From NCBI RefSeq assembly GCF_005221385.1, contig NZ_CP039905.1:1-64000 (forward strand): 64,000 bases of DNA. The letters are read 5' to 3'. Position numbers and translations under genes: made by a program. Of this stretch, positions 1 through 7,800 are shown piece by piece. Each line of letters begins with the position of its first letter. Position 1 is the stretch's first letter. The notes under the pieces are model-generated. The model saw only the letters and a program-made list of their open reading frames with translations, was not told the origin of the DNA and did no database searches. This stretch comes from Agrobacterium tumefaciens. GTDB lineage: Bacteria > Pseudomonadota > Alphaproteobacteria > Rhizobiales > Rhizobiaceae.

Positions 1-1203
1 ATGAACATGGCAATCAACATCGAGGCATCTGATTTTGATCAGGAGATTCTTCAGCAGGGAGAATTGATCTCTGACAATCTCAACATGCTCCGGTTGGAGC
101 AATATCCACCGGATGCAGAAAAAGGTCTACGTTCCTTCTCGCTGGCCGAAGTCGCCGACTATCTCGGCGTGACGCAAAATCACATCAAGAAGCTTCACCT
201 CGAAGGAAAGGGACCGGTCCCAGCGACCACCTCGTCGGGGCGCAGAACTTACACCGCCGAGCAGATGCTGGAACTTCGCCATTTCCTGGACAAGAACGGG
301 CGCAGCGACTTTAAACGTTACGTTCCACATCGCAGGGCAGGAGAGCCGCTGCAGATCGTTTCGGTCGTCAATTTCAAAGGCGGCTCCGGCAAGACAACAA
401 CAACCGCCCACTTGGCTCAATATTTGGCTCTCACCGGCCATCGTGTTCTTGCCATCGATCTCGATCCTCAGGCCTCGCTGACGTCCCTTCACGGCATTCA
501 GCCTGAGCTCGACAAAAACCCCTCTCTCTTCGAAACGCTCCGCTACGACGAGCAGCGCAAGTCAATCACTGAGGTCATCCAATCGACGAACTTTCCGGGG
601 CTCGACATTATTCCGGCAAATCTCGAGCTCCAGGAATACGAGTACCAGACGCCACTAGCCGCATCGAACAAATCGTCGCCGGAGGGCAGGCTGTTCTTCA
701 CGCGCATTTCTAGCGCACTAAAGGAAGTCGACGATCGCTACGATGTCGTGGTGATCGACTGCCCACCGCAGCTTGGTTATCTCACCCTGACCGCGCTGAC
801 AGCATCCACCTCCGTCCTGATCACAGTCCATCCGCAAATGCTCGACATCATGTCGATGAGCCAGTTCCTCCTCATGCTCGGTGGAATCCTTGAATCGATC
901 AAGGGAGCAGGTGCGCGCGTCAAGTTGAACTGGTTCAGGTATCTGGTGACGCGATATGAACCGACAGACGGCCCTCAGGCTCAGATGGTGGGGTTCATGC
1001 AGGCAATGTTCTCGAAGCGCATGCTGCAGAACCACATGTTGAAATCCACCGCCATCAGCGATGCCGGCATTACCAAGCAGACGCTTTATGAGGTGGAGAA
1101 GCACCAATTCACTCGATCAACCTACGATCGCGCTCTCGAATGCCTCAATGCCGTGAACGGCGAAGTCACAGACCTCATTCATAAGGCATGGGGACGCAAA
1201 TGA
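1..1203 (+). CDS. repA: RepA, ParA-type partition ATPase of a repABC replicon
   Basis: This 400-residue protein is the partition ATPase and autorepressor of a repABC plasmid. After an N-terminal helix-turn-helix region (about residues 45-100, with SLAEVADYLGVTQNHIKKL) comes a deviant Walker A, KGGSGKTT, at residues 126-133. It is followed by DLDPQASLT and a Walker B-like VVVIDCPPQ, the usual ParA layout, and the length is normal for RepA. In the family, RepA binds ATP, represses the operon with RepB and moves plasmid copies apart. repB follows 78 bases later and repC after that, the standard order. The window starts at the ATG, so the promoter, the ribosome-binding site and any upstream parS are not visible. 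The family assignment is firm. Confidence 0.97.
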   Translation: MNMAINIEASDFDQEILQQGELISDNLNMLRLEQYPPDAEKGLRSFSLAEVADYLGVTQNHIKKLHLEGKGPVPATTSSGRRTYTAEQMLELRHFLDKNGRSDFKRYVPHRRAGEPLQIVSVVNFKGGSGKTTTTAHLAQYLALTGHRVLAIDLDPQASLTSLHGIQPELDKNPSLFETLRYDEQRKSITEVIQSTNFPGLDIIPANLELQEYEYQTPLAASNKSSPEGRLFFTRISSALKEVDDRYDVVVIDCPPQLGYLTLTALTASTSVLITVHPQMLDIMSMSQFLLMLGGILESIKGAGARVKLNWFRYLVTRYEPTDGPQAQMVGFMQAMFSKRMLQNHMLKSTAISDAGITKQTLYEVEKHQFTRSTYDRALECLNAVNGEVTDLIHKAWGRK

Positions 1204-1281
1204 CGGGACTTTTTGACAGCCGTGCAGAAGCGCTGAATCTTTCAGCAAATCATCGACTTGAAGGCGTTAGGGAGACAACCA

Positions 1282-2277
1282 ATGGCTAGAAACCACTCTT
1301 TGGCGAAGTTCGTACAGCCGTCAGCGGAAGAGCATCAGAAAACTGCGGACGCCCGCGCGGAGTATACCCGTCGTGGAGCTTCGCGTTCGATGATGCAGTC
1401 ACTCGACGAACTGGCTGAGACTTCTATCCGCATGCTCGAAGGCGAGACGGTGGTTGCACTTGATCCTGACCTGCTTGAAGGTTCATTCGTTGCAGACCGC
1501 ATCGGCGACGATCAAGAGGATTACATCCAGCTTCGCGAAGCAATCCGTCAATCGGGCCAGTCAACCCCGATACTCGTTCGCCCCCATCCGGCTGCCGAAG
1601 GGCGGTACATGATCGTCTTTGGGCATCGTCGTGCCCGTGCCGCGCGGGACCTTCGGATCCCAGTGCGGGCAGTGATCAAGCCCCTCGAAGACATCGCCCA
1701 CGTGATCGCTCAGGGTCAAGAAAACACGGCTCGATCCGACCTGACCTTCGTCGAGAAGGCCCTCTTTGCCAGAAAGCTCGTCGCCAATGGTATGAGCAAG
1801 GATGTCGTGAAGATCGCCCTAACGATCGACGATACGCTTCTTTCGAGAATGCTGGCTGTCGCAGAGACCGTTCCCGAGACTGTTTTTGACGCTGTCGGCG
1901 CTGCAAAAGGCGTCGGACGCGATCGCTGGGAAGAACTGAAAAAGCTCCTCCAGATTCCAGCCAATGCTGAGAGGGCGTGTGAATTTATCCGCACGGATGA
2001 TTTCCGCCATACGGCAGAAGCGGAGCGATTCAATGTTCTCCTGGCCGAACTTAAAACCGCAAAGAAGCCGAAAAAAAAACAGAACGCATCTCCGTCCGTT
2101 CGTCAGTTTGACGTAGCCGCAAAATCTGTTGCCGTGACGACCAAATCGTCCGGAAAAACATTTACGCTCGCGCTGACCTCGAAAGATGCATCGAGATTCG
2201 GAGCGTTTTTATCCGACCAGTTGGAGTCGCTCTATCAGACGTTCCAGCGTGAAGTGCAGACTGAAGCAGGAGATTAA
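1282..2277 (+). CDS. repB: RepB, ParB-type centromere-binding protein of repABC
   Basis: RepB is the ParB-like DNA-binding partner of RepA. The ParB N-terminal domain lies at about residues 60-150, with the motif FGHRRARAARDL and then GQENTARSDLTFVEKALFA, which corresponds to the conserved ENxxR box. A RepB-type C-terminal domain follows. I place the start at the ATG at 1282, since GGAG lies seven bases upstream; an in-frame TTG at 1258 would add eight residues but has no ribosome-binding site. The product is 331 residues, typical for the family. The gene ends 154 bases before repC, and that gap holds the antisense RNA. No parS palindrome was found in the repA-repB or repB-repC gaps. Confidence 0.95.
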   Translation: MARNHSLAKFVQPSAEEHQKTADARAEYTRRGASRSMMQSLDELAETSIRMLEGETVVALDPDLLEGSFVADRIGDDQEDYIQLREAIRQSGQSTPILVRPHPAAEGRYMIVFGHRRARAARDLRIPVRAVIKPLEDIAHVIAQGQENTARSDLTFVEKALFARKLVANGMSKDVVKIALTIDDTLLSRMLAVAETVPETVFDAVGAAKGVGRDRWEELKKLLQIPANAERACEFIRTDDFRHTAEAERFNVLLAELKTAKKPKKKQNASPSVRQFDVAAKSVAVTTKSSGKTFTLALTSKDASRFGAFLSDQLESLYQTFQREVQTEAGD

Positions 2278-2281
2278 CCGC

Positions 2282-2324
2282 AAAAGAAAAAAGGCCCCCA
2301 TAACGTTGCCGTCGTGGAAGCCTT
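2282..2324 (-). terminator. Intrinsic terminator of the repB-repC antisense RNA
   Basis: Read on the minus strand, AAGGCTTCC (2324-2316) pairs with GGGGGCCTT (2299-2291) to make a nine-base-pair stem with two G-U pairs. It is followed by the T-rich run TTTTCTTTT. No comparable structure exists on the plus strand, so it serves leftward transcription. Confidence 0.7.
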
Positions 2325-2360
2325 CCTCTGTATGTAGCAATCAGAGAATCGCATTTTCAC
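2282..2360 (-). ncRNA. Antisense counter-transcribed RNA of repABC (incompatibility RNA)
   Basis: In repABC plasmids a small RNA is made from the strand opposite repB-repC and limits repC expression, acting as an incompatibility determinant. Here the intergenic gap contains, on the minus strand, a strong intrinsic terminator (2282-2324), which is what defines the 3' end of these RNAs. The 5' end is an estimate; no promoter was confirmed. The position, orientation and terminator all fit the known arrangement. Confidence 0.6.
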
Positions 2361-2431
2361 GAATCCCCGTCAAGAGTCTTGGCACCGTTTTGGTGAGCGA
2401 ATTTCTTTTGCCTTTGTAAAGGTGGAAGAAC

Positions 2432-3676
2432 ATGGATACCGCATGCGTGACGACGCCTTTTGGGCGGCGGTCGATGACGTTTGCCTTACTGGCAAAGCAT
2501 AGGCAAGCCGAGAAAACACCGCCAGACATCAAACGTAACAAGTGGAAGCTCTTTCGGGCCGTCTGCGAGGCTCGTGAGGACCTTGACGTCAGTGACCGCT
2601 CTCTGACTGTCCTGGACGCGCTATTGTCCTTTTATCCATCGGACGAGCTTTCAGCAACGAACAGCATGATCGTGTTTCCGTCCAACGCTCAGCTTTCGAT
2701 CCGAGCACGCGGGATGACTGCTGCGACGCTCAGACGGCATCTTGCCGCACTCGTTGATGCGGGTCTCATCCTGCGAAAGGACAGCCCAAACGGAAAGCGT
2801 TATGCTCGTAGGAGCAGGGCAGGGGACGTCAGCGAAGCCTTTGGCTTCAGTCTGGCACCGCTCTTGTCTCGTGCTCAGGAGATTGAGACAATTGCCGCCC
2901 GCATGGCTGCCGATCGTGAACTTTACCAATCCGCTCGAGAGAAAATCAGTCTCTGCCGCCGCGAGATCACCAAGCTAATCTATCTCGCCCGGGAAAACGC
3001 CATCCCAGGCGATTGGGCGGAGCTTTACGATCGCTTTCGGTCATTCTTGTCATCACTTCCGCGGCACCCCTCGCTTGAAGAACTTCAAGCACTTTTGTCA
3101 CAACTGAATGAAATCCGCGCGCGGATCATCAACCTTTTGGAAGAACACGATAATTCTAGAAATATGAGCGCCAATGAATCCCAAAATGAGCGGCACATAA
3201 AGGATTCACAAACATATTCCCAATTTGAATCTGAATGCGGTCACGAAGCTTCAAACCGTGTGGTTCCATCTCAAGGATCTAAGTTCAAACAAGACACTGG
3301 ACATCGAGAGAACGATCACCCAGCCCATCAGGATGCCATCCGTCCAGCCATTTCGTTGGATACAGTGTTACGTGCTTGCCCTGAAATCAAACACTATGGT
3401 CCAGGAGGTTCGATCACAAGCTGGAGAGACTTTGTGGCAGCAAGCACCATCCTAGGCTCCATGCTGCAGATCAATCGGCCCGCCTTTCAAGCCGCTTGCC
3501 GGGCGATGGGCCCGGTGAATGCAGCTGTAGTGATTGCCTGCATCTTTGAGAGGGCAGAGGAAATCAATTCCGCTGGTGCCTACCTCAGGGACCTTAGCCG
3601 GCGGGCATGCCTTCGGCAATTCAGTGCCGGCCCTATGCTCCTAGCGCTTCTTAGATCGAGATCAAGACCATCGTAA
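2432..3676 (+). CDS. repC: RepC, replication initiator of repABC
   Basis: RepC is the initiator that binds within its own gene and is essential for repABC replication. The 414-residue protein has the family's N-terminal winged-helix region, with the RNKWKLFRAVCEARE and SDRSLTVLDALLSFYPSDEL motifs. It continues with SNAQLSIRARGMTAATLRRHL and a C-terminal domain ending in a SAGAYLRDLSRRA-type motif. The ATG at 2432 is preceded by AGGTGG. The middle of the gene (about codons 240-280) is clearly richer in A and T than the rest; in this family that is where oriV lies. Length and motifs are normal, so the gene looks intact. Confidence 0.96.
   Translation: MDTACVTTPFGRRSMTFALLAKHRQAEKTPPDIKRNKWKLFRAVCEAREDLDVSDRSLTVLDALLSFYPSDELSATNSMIVFPSNAQLSIRARGMTAATLRRHLAALVDAGLILRKDSPNGKRYARRSRAGDVSEAFGFSLAPLLSRAQEIETIAARMAADRELYQSAREKISLCRREITKLIYLARENAIPGDWAELYDRFRSFLSSLPRHPSLEELQALLSQLNEIRARIINLLEEHDNSRNMSANESQNERHIKDSQTYSQFESECGHEASNRVVPSQGSKFKQDTGHRENDHPAHQDAIRPAISLDTVLRACPEIKHYGPGGSITSWRDFVAASTILGSMLQINRPAFQAACRAMGPVNAAVVIACIFERAEEINSAGAYLRDLSRRACLRQFSAGPMLLALLRSRSRPS
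3150..3260. other. A+T-rich stretch inside repC, probable oriV
   Basis: The segment is visibly A+T-rich compared with the surrounding coding sequence (runs such as GATAATTCTAGAAATATGA). For repABC plasmids the replication origin has been mapped inside repC at such an A+T-rich region. The exact limits are inferred. Confidence 0.4.
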
Positions 3677-3907
3677 GAGCGGGCGCCAAGTCTATCCGTT
3701 TAGAGTGCGCGTATCGAACCAACCCATGCAAGCCATCCCTGCTAGGTTTGTCAGGATTGATCATCCGATTAAGAGCTCTTCCGGCATAGTCCTCAGTCAA
3801 ACGAGAGGTCCGGTGTAAGGGATCTAATGTACCCCGTTGCGGATGTGCCGTTTTCTGCGGGAGCAAAATTCATGTTTCGCTTATATCGCCGCGGAACAGC
3901 CGCGCAT

Positions 3908-4537
3908 TTACAGGACGAGGGTGATATCGACACGAGCGGCAAAGGCAACGATCTGCCTCATTTCTCCAACATCCGAATAGATCGGAACATTGCTGATCTC
4001 GAGCAGATCGGCCTCTGCGACGCGATCTCCGAACAAAACCACTGCCTGCTGCGGATCACAACGTTTTGACGTCCAGATCAAGCCATGCGCGTCCGGCCGG
4101 CTTTGGTGGATCGCTAGTGCCCACTGGGCTGTGATGTGATAATCAGCGGCCGTCGTGTCGATGAGATTCGACCTGCTGACGCCCCACTTGGCCAGATCAG
4201 GGGCGAACAGCGGGACCAGAACGAGATCGCGCTTCAACTCGATGACCGAATGAGCGAGCGGCTTGATATTGTCGACGCCGACGGCCTTGCTCGGCTCGTC
4301 AATCGGCACGTCGTGAAAAATCGTTTCATGGACCGCGCACTCGTAATCGGTCGCAAGATATTGCGTCGGGATCGGATCGCTGCCTAGGAATAGCGGTGCA
4401 AAACGGCTGGGACGACCTTTTCCAGGGTTAAAAGAGCAGCTTTCGAAACGGTGATCATGAACTCTGTGGAATCTCGTCCCCGCCTTGATCTCGTGAGAGT
4501 TCGAGGCGGGGAGGGGTGATGGCGGCAGAGAAATCAT
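3908..4537 (-). CDS. RES-domain toxin
   Basis: This 209-residue protein has the RES-domain pattern: an early Arg-rich turn (GTRFHRVHD), then TQYLATDYECAVHETIF carrying the Tyr and Glu positions, and later LIWTSKRCDPQQAVVLFGDR with the conserved Ser. RES toxins of the MbcT/ParT group attack NAD+ or ADP-ribosylate metabolic enzymes and stop growth when unopposed. The gene overlaps the upstream antitoxin gene by four bases (ATGA), so the two are translationally coupled and read leftwards. Its location between repC and the transfer operon suits a plasmid-maintenance role. The family call is good; the precise biochemical target is not deducible. Confidence 0.85.
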   Translation of the reverse strand: MISLPPSPLPASNSHEIKAGTRFHRVHDHRFESCSFNPGKGRPSRFAPLFLGSDPIPTQYLATDYECAVHETIFHDVPIDEPSKAVGVDNIKPLAHSVIELKRDLVLVPLFAPDLAKWGVSRSNLIDTTAADYHITAQWALAIHQSRPDAHGLIWTSKRCDPQQAVVLFGDRVAEADLLEISNVPIYSDVGEMRQIVAFAARVDITLVL

Positions 4538-5319
4538 CCGGCGATATTTTCCGCCTCACGGGCTGCCGCCGATACGACCGCATCGCCGTCTTTCAGGACG
4601 TCGACCGGGCGCTTGCCAGCAAGCCACCCATTCGGAGAGGTGAACCAGAATGCCAGTTGCCAGCCGGACTTTTTCTCACCAAGCAGGGCGAGCACTTTGG
4701 CAACGGTTTCAATAGGCTGGCCTTCCTCGAACTGGAAGGCCGGGAAATATTCGACGCCCCCATGCCTGATCGAGAAGACCTTGCCTTTCATTTTCCATCG
4801 CGAGGCGGTCATGCTTTTGTTCTTGGAACCATGTCCGGCCACGTCCGCCAGATCCTTGCTGGTAAAGCTTGGCCACTCCCCAAAAAACCGCGCTCTTGCC
4901 TTCGCATTGCTGTCATAGAGCAACCTCTCGACTTCGGCGTTGGGAGGCGTGCGCATATAGACCGAAACCAGCGCGTCGATCGCGTCATCGGTCAGTTTGC
5001 TTTGCCGGGCTTCCATGATCGCCGGCACATGCTCGACGATATCGCGGATGGTTTCCCGAACCGCCAGGTTTGGGGTGTCGACCAGTAGGACCATCATGTC
5101 ATCGACATCGGTTTCCGGCGTCGAGTGCATCGCATTTGCCATTGCCCTGCGCAGTTTTGCGGCGATAGAAGACGCGCGCTGTTTTCCTGTCAGCTTACGC
5201 TTCAGCAGGCGCCCACCCGCGTCCGGTGTTTTCTCGCCGGAAGCAGAATCCATCTCGACCTGTAGCGCGTGGGCAAATTCGGCGCCATCATAGACGCGAA
5301 GACCGTTAGTGGCAGCCAT
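4534..5319 (-). CDS. Antitoxin partner of the RES toxin, unusually long
   Basis: The 261-residue protein lies directly upstream of the RES toxin. Its last 70 or so residues (YFPAFQF, PIETVAKVLALLGEK, LAFWFTSPNGWL, RPVDVLKDGD) match the toxin-binding pattern of MbcA/ParS-type antitoxins, which plug the RES active site. The long N-terminal part (about 170 residues) contains a basic stretch, LLKRKLTGKQRASSIAAKLRR, and helical segments but no helix-turn-helix that I recognise. It is therefore longer than the usual 130-180 residues. A palindrome (GGTTAT-N10-ATAACC) 22 bases upstream of the start is a likely operator for autorepression. Confidence 0.75.
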   Translation of the reverse strand: MAATNGLRVYDGAEFAHALQVEMDSASGEKTPDAGGRLLKRKLTGKQRASSIAAKLRRAMANAMHSTPETDVDDMMVLLVDTPNLAVRETIRDIVEHVPAIMEARQSKLTDDAIDALVSVYMRTPPNAEVERLLYDSNAKARARFFGEWPSFTSKDLADVAGHGSKNKSMTASRWKMKGKVFSIRHGGVEYFPAFQFEEGQPIETVAKVLALLGEKKSGWQLAFWFTSPNGWLAGKRPVDVLKDGDAVVSAAAREAENIAG

Positions 5320-5340
5320 CTCGATACTCCGGGATATTTC

Positions 5341-5362
5341 GGTTATCTATTATGCTATAACC
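5341..5362. promoter_or_regulatory. Operator-like palindrome upstream of the RES antitoxin
   Basis: GGTTAT at 5341-5346 and ATAACC at 5357-5362 form a perfect six-base inverted repeat with a ten-base spacer that holds TATTATGC, similar to a -10 box. It sits just upstream of the antitoxin start, where autoregulated toxin-antitoxin operons carry their operator. Confidence 0.5.
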
Positions 5363-5501
5363 TATATCACCGAAGGCTTGTTTTCAAGTACGAACACTTT
5401 TTTGCGGCGGAGGGCGAATGCACAGCTGCGTGCTTCGTAAGAGATCGATTCGTCTCCACCACACTGTATCAAAAAACGTTAGTTTAATCGCGAAGATGCG
5501 G

Positions 5502-5885
5502 TCAGCTTTCGAAGGTGCTCAGCTTTTTCAGAAGGTCTTCCGATATCTCGAACTGACGCGCGGTTCCCCGCCCCATGGAATTCGTGCCCATGGTTTCATT
5601 CAGCATTCCCCGCTTGACCAGAAGATCGACAGTCTCCTTTGCTCCGCTCCGCGTCAATCCAGTAATTTCAACGATATTGGAAAGGGTTAGCTTCTGATGA
5701 GCCTGGCTCATCGTGTACAAGATCGTCATCATGCCGATCTCCTTCAGCCGCGCCTGTGGTGTTTCGTCTTCCAGTGGATGGTCGAGGATTTCATGGAGGA
5801 TCAGTCCGGAGAAGGCGAGGTTGTGCAATTGTGTCTTGAGCGCTCTTGTCATGTTATTTAACTGTGTTATATACGTTAGTAACAT
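5502..5885 (-). CDS. Winged-helix transcriptional regulator, RctA-like
   Basis: This 127-residue protein has a MarR-like winged helix. LTLSNIVEITGLTRSGAKETVDLLVKRGMLNET forms the recognition helix and the wing follows with NSMGRGTARQFEIS. It is divergent from the virB operon, whose first gene starts 65 bases away. That is the position of RctA, the repressor of virB conjugation genes in rhizobial plasmids such as those of R. etli, so a repressor role is a reasonable inference. The start at 5885 has GAGG upstream; an internal Met at 5852 is the alternative. A clear paralogue (DETPxAxLKxxGM, RSAVGDIMDKLVEKG, GRGKARQF) lies at 16104-16583, at the other end of the operon. Confidence 0.7.
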   Translation of the reverse strand: MLLTYITQLNNMTRALKTQLHNLAFSGLILHEILDHPLEDETPQARLKEIGMMTILYTMSQAHQKLTLSNIVEITGLTRSGAKETVDLLVKRGMLNETMGTNSMGRGTARQFEISEDLLKKLSTFES

Positions 5886-5950
5886 TGCGTTGCGCCCTCG
5901 TCGGACATTGTTGCCGTAGCGCGCTGTCGTTGTTTCGGAGGGGCAAGTCC

Positions 5951-6490
5951 ATGAAAAACCTTCTGCTGAATAGCCTGCTGTCTGTTTCCTTCATGCTGCC
6001 ATACTATCTGATTTCCCACAGCAATGCGCGTGCCGATGACTGGGGATGTCAGGTTATTCTGTGCCTTTCCAATCCCGGCGGGCCAACCCAGTATGCGGAA
6101 TGCCGGCCACCGATCCAGAAACTCTGGCGTGAACTCGCCAAGGGGCATTCGTTTCCAATCTGCAGCGGCGTCGGGTTTCATAGTTCTCGGCCTGGCTACG
6201 AGCCGTATTATTGCGACGAAGGTTATCGGCTTTCGAGCAGCTACGGATCTCGCGGTGAACAGGCGACCTGCGTTTCAACCTCCCTCCAGCGGGTAGACGG
6301 CTCGCTTTGCTCTTTCGGCCGAGACAATGACGGAGGCAACTCCGGCTCGGTCCTGTCGGCACGGTGGCAGCGCCAGGACGGCCGGCTCCAGTGCATGGGT
6401 TATCCGATCACGCGCCCCAACCTGCGATCGCAGCCGCACTATATCGACGTGACCATCGATGGCGTCGGCAAGCAGCGCGCCTGGTACTGA
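5951..6490 (+). CDS. Exported cysteine-rich protein, TrbM/KikA-like, first gene of the virB operon
   Basis: The 179-residue product starts with a clear signal peptide (MKNLLLNSLLSVSFMLPYYL, cleavage probably after NARA) and continues with DDWGCQVILCLSNPGGP. The pairing of a mature N-terminal Cys with a C-L-S segment and later cysteines resembles the TrbM/KikA periplasmic family of conjugation proteins. The remainder (GYEPYYCDEGY, TRPNLRSQPHYIDVTIDG) has no catalytic motif that I recognise. I choose the ATG at 5951 because GGAGG lies nine bases before it; an open frame extends upstream without a ribosome-binding site. virB1 starts four bases after its stop, so it is part of the operon. The family label is tentative. 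Confidence 0.6.
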   Translation: MKNLLLNSLLSVSFMLPYYLISHSNARADDWGCQVILCLSNPGGPTQYAECRPPIQKLWRELAKGHSFPICSGVGFHSSRPGYEPYYCDEGYRLSSSYGSRGEQATCVSTSLQRVDGSLCSFGRDNDGGNSGSVLSARWQRQDGRLQCMGYPITRPNLRSQPHYIDVTIDGVGKQRAWY

Positions 6491-6493
6491 GCG

Positions 6494-7159
6494 ATGAGTG
6501 CCGCATTCGTCGATATCGCGCAGAATTGCGCGCCGATGGTTCAGGTTGAAACGCTGGCCGCCATCGTCAGCCTGGAGAGCCGGTTCCTTCCTTTCAATAT
6601 CCGCATCAATAGCGGCATGCCGCTTCCCGCGCAGCCCGCCAGCAAGGCGGAGGCGATCGAGGTGGCGACGTCCCTGATAGCGGATCACCAGGATATCCAG
6701 ATCGGGCTTGGCGGTATCGGCGTGGAGGAGCTTCGCAAATTCAACCTCTCCGTTTCCGACGCCTTTGATCCGTGCCAGAACCTCAAGGCGACAGCCACTC
6801 TACTCGATGGCTACTACCGTCTTGCCCTGCGTTTCGGTGCTGATACGCAGCGGGCCGAAACGGTGATGCTCCAGTCCTGGTACGGACGGGACGACCCGTC
6901 CGTCGGTGAGATGGTCCGGTATGACGAGCAGGTGCGGAAGGAGGCGAAACGCCTCTCTCCGAAACTCGCGTCGATCGCCATCGACGGGCCGCTTGATCGC
7001 GAGGATGCCCCGGAGGAGCAGGCTCACGAACAATTGGCCCAGCCCGTCCCCAACCAAGTCGCCCAAACCGAAGAAACCGCATCATGGGACGTGTTCCGTT
7101 CCAGACGGCACTCTTCTGTTCTCATTTTCCAGCATGACCCATCGGAGCAGAGTGAATGA
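6494..7159 (+). CDS. virB1: VirB1, lytic transglycosylase of the T4SS
   Basis: VirB1 opens the peptidoglycan for assembly of the secretion channel. The 221-residue protein shows the SLT fold: catalytic Glu in AAIVSLESRF (residues 22-31), then IGLGGIGVEELRKF in place of the usual GLMQI motif, and later DPCQNLKATATLLDGYY and the closing tyrosine-rich AETVMLQSWYGRDDPSV. No signal peptide is visible; homologues of this kind often start straight at the domain. The C-terminal 60 residues are acidic and Gln/Pro-rich. The stop overlaps the virB2 start (ATGA). Confidence 0.85.
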   Translation: MSAAFVDIAQNCAPMVQVETLAAIVSLESRFLPFNIRINSGMPLPAQPASKAEAIEVATSLIADHQDIQIGLGGIGVEELRKFNLSVSDAFDPCQNLKATATLLDGYYRLALRFGADTQRAETVMLQSWYGRDDPSVGEMVRYDEQVRKEAKRLSPKLASIAIDGPLDREDAPEEQAHEQLAQPVPNQVAQTEETASWDVFRSRRHSSVLIFQHDPSEQSE

Positions 7160-7455
7160 TCTCCAGAACCAGCTTTCGTCCCCATGCGGCCTCCACGCTC
7201 ATGGCCGTCGTTATTGTCGCTTGCTTCGTCGAACCGGCCTTAGCCCAATCCTCCGGCATCGAAACCGTGCTGCAGAACATCGTCACCATGCTCACCGGCA
7301 ATATTGCCCGCCTGCTGGCGATCATCGCCGTGATCATTATCTGCATTGCCTGGATGTTCGGCTATATGGATCTGAGAAAGGCCGGCTTCTGGATCATTGG
7401 TATCGGCGGTATTTTCGGGGCCACCGAGCTGGTCAACACCATCGTCGGCGGTTGA
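7156..7455 (+). CDS. virB2: VirB2, major pilin subunit
   Basis: The 99-residue protein has a long signal peptide (to about residue 31, AxA-like site at EPALAQ) followed by a short mature region with two hydrophobic helices (ARLLAIIAVIIICIAWMFGY and FWIIGIGGIFGATELV) separated by the polar loop MDLRKAG. This is the VirB2 pilin layout, and mature VirB2 forms the pilus. It overlaps virB1 by four bases and is followed by virB3 six bases later. Confidence 0.9.
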   Translation: MISRTSFRPHAASTLMAVVIVACFVEPALAQSSGIETVLQNIVTMLTGNIARLLAIIAVIIICIAWMFGYMDLRKAGFWIIGIGGIFGATELVNTIVGG

Positions 7456-7461
7456 TCATCA

Positions 7462-7800
7462 ATGGCGAGCACTCCCGTCCTTGAGGAAGACACGCTGTTC
7501 CTGGCCTGCACGCGCCCGGCGATGATTGCCGGCGTGACCATGGAAGCGATGGGCATCAACATCATGCTGACCACCGTCCTCTATATCACCGCAGGATCGA
7601 TCGCGTACGCGCTTGTCGGCGTCATCTTCCATCTCGTGTTCCGGGCGCTCGTCAAGCACGACCACAATATGTTCCGCATTCTGCTTGCCTGGGTCGGGAC
7701 CCGCGGCCGCTCGCGCAACGCGGCCTATTGGGGTGGTGCAACACTCTCGCCGTTGAAGCTTGTCCGGCGCTACGACGAAAGGGATCTGAGCCTTGCCTAG
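7462..7800 (+). CDS. virB3: VirB3, inner-membrane T4SS component
   Basis: VirB3 is a small inner-membrane protein that works with VirB4 in pilus assembly. The 112-residue product carries the typical N-terminal motif TLFLACTRPAMIAGVTMEAM, then two hydrophobic stretches (about residues 28-60) and a basic cytoplasmic tail. Its stop overlaps the predicted virB4 start by eight bases, suggesting translational coupling. Confidence 0.9.
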   Translation: MASTPVLEEDTLFLACTRPAMIAGVTMEAMGINIMLTTVLYITAGSIAYALVGVIFHLVFRALVKHDHNMFRILLAWVGTRGRSRNAAYWGGATLSPLKLVRRYDERDLSLA

